DNA from: Paramuribaculum sp.
GTDB taxonomy: Bacteria > Bacteroidota > Bacteroidia > Bacteroidales > Muribaculaceae
Length of the DNA stretch: 64,000 nucleotides
NCBI GenBank assembly: GCA_022511125.1
Contig: JAFLSD010000005.1
Coordinates: forward strand, 124,001 to 188,000
Reading direction: 5' to 3'
Position numbers and translations under genes: made by a program
Shown here: positions 45,741 through 56,066 of the stretch, piece by piece
How positions within the stretch are numbered: the first letter of the stretch is position 1
Layout: every line of letters begins with the position of its first letter
The notes under the pieces: model-generated
Databases searched by the model: none
What the model saw: the letters and a program-made list of their open reading frames with translations, nothing else
Told to the model about the DNA's origin: nothing

Positions 45741-47306
45741 TTAATCAGTTGTTTCTATATTGTTTTTAGCTGCTTTGGAAATATATCTAAGCATTATACT
45801 CACTTCCGCAGCAAGTAGGAGAGTGAAGATTGCGGCAAAGATCCAGAAGGTGATCTGAACTGAAGAAGCCGGTATATCGGAAATTGCAGCTGTTGTAGGC
45901 ATCAGATTCTGAATCACCCATGGCTGACGGCCAACTTCTGCCACAATCCATCCCGATTGACTGCACAGATATACTACCGGAATAGATAAAATACCTATCC
46001 AGGTAAACCACTTATGTTCAAGATATGGCGATTTTCTATAAATTAGAATGATAATAACGATAAAAAGAAGGAGTAGATAGCTTCCTGCGAAAACCATCAC
46101 CCTGAAAGCATAGAACGTTAAAGCCACAGGGGGAACTGCCTCATCAGGTGATTGTAAATATCCATAACCGAAGTATTTGAAATTGTCCATTACCTTTGCA
46201 GTGGCCAATTGCATAGCAAGAGTATCATTCGCCATTTTAGCCTCGTCATATTCCTTCAATGCCTCTTGTGCGGCTTTCCCCATTTCTATTCGTTGAGCAT
46301 AACTTACAGTAGAAATCGTATCACCATTGTCATCTATGGAAAAACCGTCAATCAGGTCATTGATACCCGGCACAAAGGATTTGGGATTATGATTCGCGAG
46401 AATAGAAAGTCCATAAGGTATAGATATTTCACCGTACACCGCCTCTTGATTATCACCGGGCTTTTTGTCAGGATTGGGAATACCTATGGCAATAAGACCT
46501 TGGCCTACCTTACCATCGTAAAGAGCCTCCATGGCCGCCAATTTCATTGGCTGAACTTTTGCTACTTGTACAGCAGATCCATCACCTGTCCACATCGTGA
46601 GAATAATACCTATCAAACCGAACCAAGCGGAAACCTTTAGCGATTTTTTTGCTGTCTCCAGATTGCTTTTTCTAAGGATAAGCCACGAACTTACTCCCAC
46701 TACAAAAACGGCTCCAAGTACCCAACCGCTGAAAACGGTATGGAAGAATTTATTCAACGCGAAAGAATTAAATGCCACCTCCCAGAAATTATCCATTACA
46801 TTACGCATCTGTTCGGGATCAAACTGCATACCGACAGGATTTTGCATCCACGCGTTGGCCACCAGAATCCAAAAGGCTGAAATACAAACGCCCAAGGCTG
46901 TCAGCCATGTTGAAGCGAGATGAAACCCTTTACTGACTTTCTTCCAACCAAAAAACATAACCGCCACGAATGTCGATTCCATGAAGAAAGCCAGAATACC
47001 CTCGATCGCCAACGGTGCACCGAAGATATCACCGACGAACCAACTGTAATTCGACCAATTGGTTCCAAATTCGAATTCGAGAATAATTCCGGTTGCTACT
47101 CCGCAGGCAAAGTTAATGCCGAAAAGAGTCATCCAGAACTTAGTGATGCCTTTCCATTTATCATCACCTGTCTTATAATAGATTGTTTCCATTATTGCCA
47201 CGATAATGGAAAGGCCGATTGTCAATGGCACAAACAACCAATGATACATAGCGGTCAAAGCAAATTGAGCCCTCGACCAGTCTACGGTGCTAATCAATTC
47301 ATCCAT
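45741..47306 (-). CDS. cydA: Cytochrome bd quinol oxidase subunit I
   Basis: 521 residues. It carries hemes b558, b595 and d. Visible signatures are the N-terminal heme ligand His22 in YHWLFVPLTIGLS, WILVANAWMQNPVG, NKFFHTVFSGWVLGA with a heme ligand His, SIPYGLSILANHNP in the Q-loop, and the GRQPW motif in VAEVGRQPWVIQ. It reduces oxygen to water with electrons from menaquinol. The DUF4492 gene lies 4 bases upstream and cydB 11 bases downstream. Confidence 0.97.
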   Translation of the reverse strand: MDELISTVDWSRAQFALTAMYHWLFVPLTIGLSIIVAIMETIYYKTGDDKWKGITKFWMTLFGINFACGVATGIILEFEFGTNWSNYSWFVGDIFGAPLAIEGILAFFMESTFVAVMFFGWKKVSKGFHLASTWLTALGVCISAFWILVANAWMQNPVGMQFDPEQMRNVMDNFWEVAFNSFALNKFFHTVFSGWVLGAVFVVGVSSWLILRKSNLETAKKSLKVSAWFGLIGIILTMWTGDGSAVQVAKVQPMKLAAMEALYDGKVGQGLIAIGIPNPDKKPGDNQEAVYGEISIPYGLSILANHNPKSFVPGINDLIDGFSIDDNGDTISTVSYAQRIEMGKAAQEALKEYDEAKMANDTLAMQLATAKVMDNFKYFGYGYLQSPDEAVPPVALTFYAFRVMVFAGSYLLLLFIVIIILIYRKSPYLEHKWFTWIGILSIPVVYLCSQSGWIVAEVGRQPWVIQNLMPTTAAISDIPASSVQITFWIFAAIFTLLLAAEVSIMLRYISKAAKNNIETTD

Positions 47307-47310
47307 GTAT

Positions 47311-47553
47311 TCAATTATTATAGTTTGTTGATTTATTATCGTGTTTCATAAGTGAGACTCTCACAGCATCAGCCCTTTCGGCGTCGTTATTATAGTCTCT
47401 TTTCAGGATATTAGGGAAAAAGAATAGCTTAAGGACACCAAAAAGAATCACTATCTTTAAGATAATAATAACCCAAAGACTGCGCCCAATTGTCATATTT
47501 CTGAAGCCTTCGATATAAAAATTAGCTATTTTATTTATCATCGAGCCATTCAT
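47311..47553 (-). CDS. DUF4492 small membrane protein, cytochrome bd-associated
   Basis: 80 residues. One central hydrophobic segment (SLWVIIILKIVILFGVLKLFFFP) lies between a short N-terminus (YIEGFRNMTIGRSLW) and a polar C-terminus. It matches DUF4492, found directly upstream of cydA in Bacteroidota and, as I recall, in Campylobacterota. It lies 4 bases before cydA. No CydX-like peptide is visible in the operon, so this protein may fill that structural role; that is inference. Confidence 0.85.
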   Translation of the reverse strand: MNGSMINKIANFYIEGFRNMTIGRSLWVIIILKIVILFGVLKLFFFPNILKRDYNNDAERADAVRVSLMKHDNKSTNYNN

Positions 47554-47568
47554 TTCAATTTAAAATGA

Positions 47569-48930
47569 TTATAGTTCAACCGTAATTGAAGCCGGGAAAA
47601 GTCTTCGCGAATCGAAAAACAGAGCGCAACTGTTGACCAGATCCGACAACTCACACTTCACTTTCCCATTATAGACATTTCGACCGTTGAGAACCACCTT
47701 AACAGGCTTACGTAAATCGACAAGTTCCGAATTTAAGTAGATCGTAACTTTGCCTTTGGTTGCTTCGGTGTAAGAGCGTGCAAACTTCAAAGGTATTCCC
47801 CACTGAGGATCCTTCTCCACTACCGAATAGTTGACTCGACTCACCTTTAAATCGATTGTATTACCTTCGATATCAAGATCGTATCGGGTACGCGATTGAA
47901 CCGTATCCGGCTCTGTCACTGCAAGATTATAAAATCCTTTACGTTTTATTCCATCCATCTCAAAATTTTCCCAGATCACTTTCTTCGGATAGGGCGACCG
48001 TGTGAAATTTTTCAACCATGGAGTGGTTGGTTTGTAATCGATTGAATGACCGCGTCCCGGGATGAGTTCAACCCAATGTTTATATCTTTCGGGATATAGT
48101 TTTTGCAGACTGTCAAGTTCTATGCCGATATTACGTGTAAGAGTCTCCCGGTAAAATCCCTTATCCTCAGCACCCGTCCTTAGGGAAAAAGCTATGTTTC
48201 CCACGTTTTCGGCAGGTGCGTTCTGTAAGGGTTCTCCGCCTGCCATAGGTCCGGCTCCTGCCAGATAGTCTGCATAAAACGATCCTAATCTCTGGCTGCC
48301 ATAGCCGCCTTCGCTTATTCCGAAAATATAGATCCTGTCTGGATTGATATTATCGGAGAGCATCGCCTGACGTATGAGTTTCTCCCATACGTACTGTTTC
48401 CCTTTCTGCCACCAACGGTAATATTCTCCCTCGTTGGGTATACGGGGAATAAAATATACCGAGGGAGTGTCGGCAAATTCGCTACATATTCTAAGACCTG
48501 TAGCCCATTCACGAGCTTTCGGTCCTGAACCGTGAGTATAAATAAACAAAGGATATCCGGGCTGAGGCTTATCGCCCTTACTTCCGAAATAATAGGTCAT
48601 TACAGCATCGTTCTCTAATGATGCAGGAATAACTATCTTTGCGCTGTCAGCTTGAGAGAGAGAGGGTATTTCAGTAAAAGCCACTTTCTCTTCGTCAATC
48701 AATCGGTTTGCCTCTCTCCAACAATTCCAAACGAACTCTGAGGCACCTTCTATTTCATTGTACGACAAAGTAAACGCATCGCTAAAAGGTTTTTCAGCAA
48801 TGCCCTGTATATATTGAATGAAATAATTTGTTATTTTCGTGGAGTCCGATTTATAGGCTCTCTTCGCTGACATCAGAGAACATCCAATTATAAGTGCTAA
48901 GCAAGTCAAAAATATTCGCTTGAAATTCAT
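47569..48930 (-). CDS. Secreted alpha/beta hydrolase of unknown substrate
   Basis: 453 residues with a signal peptide (about 1-22, IFLTCLALIIGCSLMSA). The central region is an alpha/beta hydrolase: YPLFIYTHGSGPKAREW looks like the oxyanion loop, IYIFGISEGGYGSQRL holds the likely nucleophile Ser in GxSxG, and GRGHSIDYK is a candidate catalytic His. The C-terminal 110 residues form a beta domain (VTIYLNSELVDLRKPVKVVLNGRNVY). An esterase or peptidase acting outside the cytoplasm is likely; the substrate is unknown. It lies 15 bases upstream of the DUF4492 stretch on the same strand. Confidence 0.75.
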   Translation of the reverse strand: MNFKRIFLTCLALIIGCSLMSAKRAYKSDSTKITNYFIQYIQGIAEKPFSDAFTLSYNEIEGASEFVWNCWREANRLIDEEKVAFTEIPSLSQADSAKIVIPASLENDAVMTYYFGSKGDKPQPGYPLFIYTHGSGPKAREWATGLRICSEFADTPSVYFIPRIPNEGEYYRWWQKGKQYVWEKLIRQAMLSDNINPDRIYIFGISEGGYGSQRLGSFYADYLAGAGPMAGGEPLQNAPAENVGNIAFSLRTGAEDKGFYRETLTRNIGIELDSLQKLYPERYKHWVELIPGRGHSIDYKPTTPWLKNFTRSPYPKKVIWENFEMDGIKRKGFYNLAVTEPDTVQSRTRYDLDIEGNTIDLKVSRVNYSVVEKDPQWGIPLKFARSYTEATKGKVTIYLNSELVDLRKPVKVVLNGRNVYNGKVKCELSDLVNSCALFFDSRRLFPASITVEL

Positions 48931-49016
48931 AGGTATTATTTGATTTTTGTGAAAAGCAAATTTATAATAATTTCTGAATACTTACAATTTATGAATTTAA
49001 AAATCGAATGAATAAC

Positions 49017-49054
49017 GCAAAAAAAGAATCTCGGATTATTTCTGTCCGAGATTC
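49017..49054 (-). terminator. Rho-independent terminator of the rplT operon
   Basis: A perfect 10-bp stem, GAATCTCGGA (49026-49035) with TCCGAGATTC (49045-49054), closes a 9-base loop. On the minus strand it is followed by a T run (plus-strand A run at 49019-49025). It lies 30 bases after the rplT stop. Confidence 0.85.
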
Positions 49055-49083
49055 CTTTAGAATTCTGTTATGCAATAAAGCTA

Positions 49084-49434
49084 TCAGGCGTTTTTCACTT
49101 TATCAACAATTGCTTTGAAAGCTGCAGGATTGTTGAGAGCGAGATCGGCCAAAACTTTACGGTTGATTTCTATACCGGCTTTATGGATCAGCCCCATAAG
49201 TTTCGAATAAGTCAGATCCTCTGCGCGAGCCGCAGCATTGATTCTCTGAATCCACAGCGAACGGAAGTTGCGTTTTTTGTTTTTGCGGTCGCGATAAGCA
49301 TAAGTCAGACCTTTTTCCCAGGTATTTTTCGCTACAGTCCACACATTGCGGCGGCAACCGAAATAACCGCGGGTCAATTTTAAGATTTTCTTTCTACGAG
49401 CTCTTGAAGCTACATGATTTACTGATCTTGGCAT
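49084..49434 (-). CDS. rplT: 50S ribosomal protein L20
   Basis: 116 residues. It begins [19 protein letters not shown] and carries [31 protein letters not shown] and [40 protein letters not shown], all characteristic of L20, an early 23S rRNA assembly protein. A 122-base gap separates it from rpmI, longer than usual, in which I see no strong structure. A terminator follows. Confidence 0.98.
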   Translation of the reverse strand: MPRSVNHVASRARRKKILKLTRGYFGCRRNVWTVAKNTWEKGLTYAYRDRKNKKRNFRSLWIQRINAAARAEDLTYSKLMGLIHKAGIEINRKVLADLALNNPAAFKAIVDKVKNA

Positions 49435-49556
49435 TTTGTTTGATTTTTTTGAATGTTAGCGGCGTGAATTGCTCTTTTGGCTAAACATTCGGTTACTAAA
49501 TTGTTATAAAATCACTAATTTTTTAATTGCAGATAATTAACTCTTCTGACAGACTG

Positions 49557-49754
49557 TTATTTGTGACCTAACAGTGACAGTACGTTGTCACGGTCGGCTT
49601 TCGACACGGTCGAGAAATGAGTGAGATTACGTTTCTGCTTTTTTGTTTTCTTTGTCAAGATGTGGCTCTTGTAAGCGTGCTTTCTCTTGATCTTTCCTGT
49701 TCCGGTAAGGGCGAACCTCTTTTTGGCACCGGAATTAGTCTTAACCTTTGGCAT
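49557..49754 (-). CDS. rpmI: 50S ribosomal protein L35
   Basis: 65 residues, [20 protein letters not shown] followed by [13 protein letters not shown], a clear L35. It is the second ribosomal gene of the infC-rpmI-rplT cluster. In the 71-base gap to infC there is a short stem-loop (GAGAC, TTGC, GTCTC at 49789-49802) and a tandem GATTTCAC repeat, possibly a processing or attenuation site. Confidence 0.98.
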   Translation of the reverse strand: MPKVKTNSGAKKRFALTGTGKIKRKHAYKSHILTKKTKKQKRNLTHFSTVSKADRDNVLSLLGHK

Positions 49755-49825
49755 TTGAATTAAATTTTATTGATTTTATTACTGATATGAGACTTGCGTC
49801 TCGATTTCACGATTTCACGATTTTA

Positions 49826-50428
49826 TTATTTCTTTTTCGGACTTATCATTATTATCATCCTTTTACCTTCAAGAAGCGGCATCTGCTCTACTTTGCCGTA
49901 GTCTTCCAGATCGTTGGCGAATCTCAGCAGTAACACTTCGCCCTGCTCTTTGAACAGAATGGATCTGCCTTTGAAAAACACGTAAGCTTTTACTTTCGCA
50001 CCTTCCTGAAGGAAACCTATTGCGTGTTTCAGTTTGAAATTATAATCATGATCGTCCGTCTGGGGGCCGAAACGAATTTCTTTAACTACTACTTTCGATG
50101 CTTTCGCCTTTTGTTCCTTCTGTCGTTTCTTTTGTTGATATAGGAATTTCTGATAATCCAATACCTTACAAACTGGAGGATTTGCAGTAGGAGAGATTTC
50201 AATGAGATCCAAGCCTTGTTCTTCGGCTATATGGAGAGCTTCGTGGATAGAATATATTCCTTGCTCCACGTTATCGCCGACCAATCTGACTTCTTTAGCA
50301 CGAATTCTTTCGTTGATCAGATGGAGATCTTTTGAGCCGTTTCCTCTTTCGTTAGGCTGAGGACGTACTCCTTGAGGAGCGGAGGGTTTTGGGCGGCTGG
50401 GACCCGGAACAAAAGGTTTTTTTTGCAT
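49826..50428 (-). CDS. infC: Translation initiation factor IF-3
   Basis: 200 residues. The N-terminal 35 residues are a Pro/Arg-rich extension ([20 protein letters not shown]). IF3-N follows ([56 protein letters not shown]), then the IF3-C domain ([25 protein letters not shown] to the end). IF-3 selects the start codon and keeps subunits apart. The start here is a normal ATG, unlike the AUU used for self-regulation in enterobacteria. It is 44 bases after thrS. Confidence 0.97.
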   Translation of the reverse strand: MQKKPFVPGPSRPKPSAPQGVRPQPNERGNGSKDLHLINERIRAKEVRLVGDNVEQGIYSIHEALHIAEEQGLDLIEISPTANPPVCKVLDYQKFLYQQKKRQKEQKAKASKVVVKEIRFGPQTDDHDYNFKLKHAIGFLQEGAKVKAYVFFKGRSILFKEQGEVLLLRFANDLEDYGKVEQMPLLEGKRMIIMISPKKK

Positions 50429-50472
50429 TCAGCAGTAAGAATTAGTAAATGTTTACTTTAAAAATTTAGTTA

Positions 50473-52413
50473 TTAATTGATCATCGATTCCACCTCTTGG
50501 GCTAAATTCGCTGCAAAGTTAGCAATTTTCATCATACCTTTGTCACCTTCGCCCTGTTTTCTTACGGAAACTTCATTATTTTCCGCTTCTTTTTCGCCGA
50601 CGATAAGCATGTAAGGTATTCTTTTCAATTCGCTTTCTCTGATTTTCTTTCCGATTTTTTCGTTCCTATCATCCACTATTGCTCTGATATCCATTGCATT
50701 CAGCTGTTTGGACACCTCATGAGCGTAGTCATTGAACTTTTCACTTATCGGAAGAACTATTGCCTGCTCCGGAGCAAGCCACAAGGGGAATTTGCCTGCG
50801 GTGTGTTCCAAGAGAACTGCTACGAAACGTTCCATCGATCCGAAAGGAGCGCGATGAATCATTACCGGACGGTGTTTCTGATTGTCAGCTCCTGTGTATT
50901 CCAGGCCGAATCGTTCAGGCAGATTATAGTCTACCTGTATTGTACCAAGTTGCCAACGGCGACCTAAAGCATCTTTCACCATAAAGTCGAGCTTCGGTCC
51001 GTAGAAAGCAGCTTCTCCAAGTTCGGTGCGTGCTTTCAGCCCTTTTTCCTCACATGCTTCAATGATGGCTCTTTCTGCAAGCTCCCAGTTCTCGTCGCTA
51101 CCGATATATTTTTCTTTATTTTTCGGATCGCGAAGCGATATCTGAGCCTCGAAGTTCTCGAATTTCAAAGCTTTGAAGATATAGAAGATAATATCCATCA
51201 CCTTGAGGAACTCATCTTTTATCTGATCGGGAGCACAGAAGATGTGTGCGTCGTCCTGCGTGAATCCTCTCACCCTCGTCAATCCGTGCAATTCTCCGCT
51301 CTGCTCGTAACGGTAAACCGTTCCGAACTCTGCGAGTCGCAGAGGCAATTCTCTATAACTTCTCGGAAAAGCCTTGAAAATTTCACAGTGGTGAGGACAA
51401 TTCATCGGCTTCAACAAATATTCTTCGCCTTCCTCCGGCGTATGGATAGGCTGGAAAGAATCCTTACCGTATTTGGCATAGTGACCTGATGTAACATACA
51501 GCATTTTATTGCCGATGTGAGGTGTGATCACCTGCTGATATCCGTATTGACGCTGGATTTTCCTCAAGAATTGCTCCAAACGGTCTCTTAAGGCAGCACC
51601 TTTCGGAAGCCATAACGGAAGTCCCTGCCCTACATTCTGGGAGAATGTAAACAATTCCATTTCCTTACCGAGCTTACGGTGATCGCGCTTTTTGGCCTCC
51701 TCGATCATCTGAAGATACTCGTCGAGCATTTTCTGTTTAGGGAAAGTGATTCCGTAAACGCGGAGCAACTGTTCACGTTTTTCGTCACCGCGCCAATAAG
51801 CTCCTGCAAGCGATGTTATTTTAACCGCTTTAATATGCTGTGTATTCGGAAGATGCGGCCCGCGACAAAGATCGGTAAAATTACCTTGAGTATATGTGGT
51901 TATCGTACCGTCCTCCAATTCGCTGATGAGCTCGCATTTATATTTTTCGCCTCTATCTCCGAATTTGGCCAATGCGTCGGTCTTGCTGATATCTTGTCTT
52001 ACGATATCGTTTTTCTGACGCGCCAGTTCGAGCATCTTCTTTTCGATTTTGCCGAAATCGGCGGATGTGATCTGATGTCCCGCCGGGTCTATGTCGTAAT
52101 AAAAGCCGTTCTCAATTGCGGGACCTATTCCGAATTTCACACCCGGATAAAGTTCCTGCAAAGCTTCTGCGAGAAGGTGGGCGGAGCTGTGCCAGAAGGC
52201 ATGCTTTCCTTCGGGATCTTCCCATTTGTATAGCTTGATTTCAGCATCCGTAAGGATAGGACGGCTGATATCCCATTCCTGTCCGTTGACAGAGGCCGCC
52301 AGAATATCCTGCGCCAAACGGGGACTTATGCTCTGAGCTATATCGTAGGGAGTAACTCCTTCCTGATATTCTCTGACACTTTTGTCTGGAAAAGTGATAT
52401 TTATCGTATTCAT
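50473..52413 (-). CDS. thrS: Threonyl-tRNA synthetase
   Basis: 646 residues. Domain order is TGS (1-62), the editing/SAD domain (about 65-230, with [16 protein letters not shown] carrying the HxxxH editing motif), the class II catalytic core (about 240-540, motif 2 [39 protein letters not shown] in motif 3) and the anticodon-binding domain (about 545-646). Zinc ligands are the Cys in MNCPHH and the His residues of the core. It heads the thrS-infC-rpmI-rplT operon. Confidence 0.98.
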   Translation of the reverse strand: MNTINITFPDKSVREYQEGVTPYDIAQSISPRLAQDILAASVNGQEWDISRPILTDAEIKLYKWEDPEGKHAFWHSSAHLLAEALQELYPGVKFGIGPAIENGFYYDIDPAGHQITSADFGKIEKKMLELARQKNDIVRQDISKTDALAKFGDRGEKYKCELISELEDGTITTYTQGNFTDLCRGPHLPNTQHIKAVKITSLAGAYWRGDEKREQLLRVYGITFPKQKMLDEYLQMIEEAKKRDHRKLGKEMELFTFSQNVGQGLPLWLPKGAALRDRLEQFLRKIQRQYGYQQVITPHIGNKMLYVTSGHYAKYGKDSFQPIHTPEEGEEYLLKPMNCPHHCEIFKAFPRSYRELPLRLAEFGTVYRYEQSGELHGLTRVRGFTQDDAHIFCAPDQIKDEFLKVMDIIFYIFKALKFENFEAQISLRDPKNKEKYIGSDENWELAERAIIEACEEKGLKARTELGEAAFYGPKLDFMVKDALGRRWQLGTIQVDYNLPERFGLEYTGADNQKHRPVMIHRAPFGSMERFVAVLLEHTAGKFPLWLAPEQAIVLPISEKFNDYAHEVSKQLNAMDIRAIVDDRNEKIGKKIRESELKRIPYMLIVGEKEAENNEVSVRKQGEGDKGMMKIANFAANLAQEVESMIN

Positions 52414-52572
52414 TTTAAATTTCTTTAAATATGCGCAAAAACGCCTGCAAAGATAATGATTTTTCTCCTATCTATCAACAACAACCCTTATTTTTAATCC
52501 GTTTGCCAGTTGAAATTTCGCCGTTTGGCGAATTGTTGTTACATTTGCAGATATTAAATTTTAAAAATCGAA

Positions 52573-52764
52573 ATGAAAGGAGCTGATATTTTCCGGTTTG
52601 CATGTATTGTCCTCCTCTGGCTGGCAGCATGTTATTTCGTAGTTGCTTCCCAACCGTTTTCCTTAAGGGTGGCCTTCGTCATTATTGCCTCCGGAATTAT
52701 AGTGTTCGTTCCGATATACAAGAAATACCGCAAAAAAAATGACCGGTCAAAAGGTTCTATCTGA
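52573..52764 (+). CDS. Small membrane protein upstream of dxs
   Basis: 63 residues with two hydrophobic segments (FACIVLLWLAACYFVVAS; VAFVIIASGIIVFVPIY) and a basic C-terminus. I do not know a family. A -7-like box TACATTTG lies at 52540-52547. It overlaps the dxs start by 26 bases, so the two are probably transcribed together and may be translationally coupled. Confidence 0.65.
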   Translation: MKGADIFRFACIVLLWLAACYFVVASQPFSLRVAFVIIASGIIVFVPIYKKYRKKNDRSKGSI

Positions 52765-54727
52765 TATAACTTCGCGCACTCTCGATGCAGGCGAATATCC
52801 TCTCCTGTCAAAAATTAAAGATCCTTCGGATTTAAGGGATATTCCCATAGAGCAACTTGAGGAGCTATGTGCGGAAATTCGTAAATTCCTTATTGAGCAG
52901 TTGTCTTCAAATCCGGGACATTTCGCCTCCTCGATGGGAGCGGTCGAACTTACTGTCGCCCTGCATTACGTTTTCAACACGCCATACGACAGAATAGTGT
53001 GGGATGTAGGTCATCAGGCTTACAGTCATAAACTTCTTACCGGAAGATCGGGAAAATTTCACACAAACAGGAAATTAGGTGGAATCAGCGGCTTCCCTTC
53101 CCCTACCGAAAGCGAATATGATTCTTTCACAGCGGGTCATGCCTCGAATTCCATTTCTGCTGCCCTCGGGATGAGCGTTGCATCTGCTCTCAAAAAAGAA
53201 AGCCCGGACAGAAATATCGTTGCTGTCATTGGCGACGCTTCGATCAGCGGAGGTCTTGCTTTCGAAGGACTCAACAATGCGGCCAACACCAATTCGAATC
53301 TACTTATCATCCTAAACGACAACGACATGTCGATCGACAGGAATGTCGGATCACTTAACGGATATCTTGCTCACCTCACCACAACTAAGGCGTATAACAA
53401 CGCACGTTATAATGTTTACAAACTGCTTCGTAAAGCTCATGTTGTAAACGAGAAAAGCAAAGGAAGGATACTGAGGTTCAACAACAGCCTGAAATCGCTG
53501 ATTACACGCGAGCAAAACATTTTCGAAGGCCTAAACATAAGATATTTCGGGCCTTTCGACGGACACGACCTCCCTCGCATCATCCGTATTCTTCAAGATA
53601 TCAAAGACTTGAAAGGCCCCCGCATACTTCACCTAAGGACAGTAAAAGGCAAAGGTTTTCAGGCTGCGGAGGATGATCCGGCGGTTTGGCACGCTCCGGG
53701 TAAATTCAATCCCGACAATGGGGAAAGGGTGAGGTCACATAGTAAAGATTCAGATCACCCAAAATTTCAGGATGTTATGGGGAAGACGCTTGTCAGTCTC
53801 GCTTCCAAAAACGACAAAATAGTAGCGATAACGGCCGCCATGCCGAGCGGCACTTCGATAAATCTCATGCAAGAGGCCTTTCCCAAGCGCACGTTTGATG
53901 TGGGCATTTCTGAAGGCCACGCCGTGACTTTCGCCGCGGGACTGGCTAAGGACGGGATGCTGCCTTATGTTGCCATCTATTCGTCATTCCTACAACGTGC
54001 TTATGACAATATCATCCATGATATAGCTATTTTAAATCTTCCGGTCACACTCTGCATCGATAGAGCAGGTCTGGTCGGCGAAGACGGAGTGACACATCAC
54101 GGCGCCTTCGATCTGGCGTATCTCCGTGCGGTGCCCAACATGCAGATAGCCGCGCCGGCGGATGGCGAGACTCTTCGTTCTCTTCTCTATGCATCCCAAC
54201 TTCCCGACCGTGAAGGCCCCTGGGCCATCCGTTATCCTCGCGGAACATGCTACGACAACGGCAAGATGATTGAAAATATCAAGGTCGGAACCGGAAAGCA
54301 ACTTTCGGAAGGCACGGATGTGACGCTCCTCACCATCGGTGCCGTATTGGACGATTCGATTCAGGCGGTAAAGGAATTGGAGAAAGAGAATATCTCGATA
54401 GCCCATTATGACATGATTTGGCTCAAGCCGTTGGATGAACAAATATTGCTGCAATGTGCCGAATCAGGTCGTCCTATCGTGACTGTCGAAGACGGTTCGC
54501 TGGAAGGAGGTTTCGGGAGTGAAGTTCTCGAATGGCTTAACGACAACGGCTATTCCATACCGACGATTCGTTTGGGTCTGCCAGACTCGTTCGTTTCGCA
54601 CGGAAGTGTGTCGCAACTAAAAGGGCTCTGCGGAATTGACCGACAGTCTATCGTCGAAGCGATCCGCCGAGCAGCCAAAGGAGGAAGGACAAGAACGGTC
54701 AAATCAACAAAAGAGGAACAAAAATGA
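52739..54727 (+). CDS. dxs: 1-deoxy-D-xylulose-5-phosphate synthase
   Basis: 662 residues. It joins pyruvate and glyceraldehyde 3-phosphate in a thiamine diphosphate-dependent reaction, the first step of the MEP pathway and a source for vitamins B1 and B6. TPP-binding GDASISGGLAFEGLNNA, the N-terminal NPGHFASSMGAVELTVALHYVF and WDVGHQAYSHKLLTGR, the pyrimidine domain with ISEGHAVTFAAGLAKDG, and RAGLVGEDGVTHHGAFD are all present. It overlaps the preceding small gene, and its stop overlaps trkA by 4 bases, the dxs-trkA-trkH order known in Bacteroidales. Confidence 0.98.
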   Translation: MTGQKVLSDITSRTLDAGEYPLLSKIKDPSDLRDIPIEQLEELCAEIRKFLIEQLSSNPGHFASSMGAVELTVALHYVFNTPYDRIVWDVGHQAYSHKLLTGRSGKFHTNRKLGGISGFPSPTESEYDSFTAGHASNSISAALGMSVASALKKESPDRNIVAVIGDASISGGLAFEGLNNAANTNSNLLIILNDNDMSIDRNVGSLNGYLAHLTTTKAYNNARYNVYKLLRKAHVVNEKSKGRILRFNNSLKSLITREQNIFEGLNIRYFGPFDGHDLPRIIRILQDIKDLKGPRILHLRTVKGKGFQAAEDDPAVWHAPGKFNPDNGERVRSHSKDSDHPKFQDVMGKTLVSLASKNDKIVAITAAMPSGTSINLMQEAFPKRTFDVGISEGHAVTFAAGLAKDGMLPYVAIYSSFLQRAYDNIIHDIAILNLPVTLCIDRAGLVGEDGVTHHGAFDLAYLRAVPNMQIAAPADGETLRSLLYASQLPDREGPWAIRYPRGTCYDNGKMIENIKVGTGKQLSEGTDVTLLTIGAVLDDSIQAVKELEKENISIAHYDMIWLKPLDEQILLQCAESGRPIVTVEDGSLEGGFGSEVLEWLNDNGYSIPTIRLGLPDSFVSHGSVSQLKGLCGIDRQSIVEAIRRAAKGGRTRTVKSTKEEQK

Positions 54728-56058
54728 AAATCGTAATCGTCGGAGCCGGAGAAGTTGGCAGTCATCTTGCTAAATTGCTCTCGAAAGAAGAGCAGGATGT
54801 CATTCTTGTAGACAAGGATGCCGATCGTCTTGCGGTCATTGATTCCAATTACAATCTAATGACGCTCTGCGGTTCTCCTACATCCTTCTCGGTGCTGAAA
54901 AGTGCAGGGACACACAAATGCGATCTCTTCATTGCCGTTACGCCTTTTGAGGATAAAAATCTTACGGCATGCGCCATAGCAAAACATCTCGGTGCGAAAA
55001 AAACGGTTGCCCGGGTGGACAACTGGGAATTCATGGAGAAAAAGAACGCCGACTTTTTCCGTCAGTCGGGGATAAGTAAGCTCATTTATCCCGAATATCT
55101 TGCGGCTCAGGAAATCATTTCCTCCCTCAAGTGGCCCTGGACTAAATCTATTTTCGAGTTGCAGAACGGCCGGCTGATGGTGGTAGGCGTGAAGATGAAT
55201 GAAGAATCAAGACTCAACGGCATGAAGCTTAAAGAAGTGGGAATGACCCAACGAAATTTTCATGTCGCTGTGATCAAACGGAAAAACGTGACAATCATTC
55301 CGCGAGGCGACGATGAAATAGAACTCGGCGACATCCTATACTTCACCTCAACTCCCGAGCATCTTGATGAAATCAGGGAAATATGCGGCCTTGACAACCA
55401 TAAAATCGAAAAAGTGATAGTGATGGGAGGAAGTCGTATAGCCATAAGGCTTGTAGCCCTTGCCGGAGATATTTTCAAATTCAAGATAATCGAAAAGGAC
55501 AGAGCAAGATGTGTAGAGCTTTGCGAAAAGTGTCCCGACGCTCAGATCATCAACGGTGATGCACGCGACATTGAGACTCTTACCGAGGAAGGAATCGACG
55601 AAACCGATGCTTTCATAGCAGTTACAGGAAGTAGCGAAATGAATATCCTCGCTTCCCTCACGGCAAAAGAGTGCGGCGTGGCTAAAACTGTGGCGGAAGT
55701 CGAAGACTTACAGTTTATCACATCTGCCGACAATCTCAACATCAGCACCGTCATCAATAAAAAACTGCTCGCATCAAGCAACATTTTCCAGCTATTGCTC
55801 GACTCCGACGAGTCAACGGCCAAATTTATGGCTCTGGGCGATGCCGACATTGCTGAAATGGAAGTAAAACCCAAATCAAAACTTACCAAAGGACCGGTCA
55901 GATCACTAAGTCTCAATCGCGACATGACTATAGCGGGTCTCATCCGCGACGGCAAAGGGATGTTGGTGAGCGGTAATACGGTAATCGAACCGGGCGACCG
56001 TGTCGTGGTGTTCTGTCTTTCGGGATCGATCCATAAAATCGAACGACTTTTCGGCTAA
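54724..56058 (+). CDS. trkA: Trk potassium uptake regulatory protein TrkA
   Basis: 444 residues with two RCK units, each an NAD-binding TrkA-N domain plus TrkA-C (first GAGEVGSHLAKLLSKEEQDVILVDKD, second VIVMGGSRIAIRLVALAG). TrkA gates the TrkH channel in response to nucleotides. It overlaps dxs by 4 bases (ATGA) and precedes trkH by 8 bases. Confidence 0.96.
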   Translation: MKIVIVGAGEVGSHLAKLLSKEEQDVILVDKDADRLAVIDSNYNLMTLCGSPTSFSVLKSAGTHKCDLFIAVTPFEDKNLTACAIAKHLGAKKTVARVDNWEFMEKKNADFFRQSGISKLIYPEYLAAQEIISSLKWPWTKSIFELQNGRLMVVGVKMNEESRLNGMKLKEVGMTQRNFHVAVIKRKNVTIIPRGDDEIELGDILYFTSTPEHLDEIREICGLDNHKIEKVIVMGGSRIAIRLVALAGDIFKFKIIEKDRARCVELCEKCPDAQIINGDARDIETLTEEGIDETDAFIAVTGSSEMNILASLTAKECGVAKTVAEVEDLQFITSADNLNISTVINKKLLASSNIFQLLLDSDESTAKFMALGDADIAEMEVKPKSKLTKGPVRSLSLNRDMTIAGLIRDGKGMLVSGNTVIEPGDRVVVFCLSGSIHKIERLFG

Positions 56059-56066
56059 CTTCACTC

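Noticed and set aside
46209..46923. Plus-strand open frames of 108-143 codons opposite cydA
   Set aside because: They are antisense shadows with no start context or homology; cydA is clearly coding on the minus strand.
51954..51970. A 16-of-17 match to the shared regulatory block on the minus strand
   Set aside because: It lies inside thrS and encodes conserved residues (AKFGD), and there is no TAnnTTTG box at the matching distance, so it is coincidence or coding constraint.
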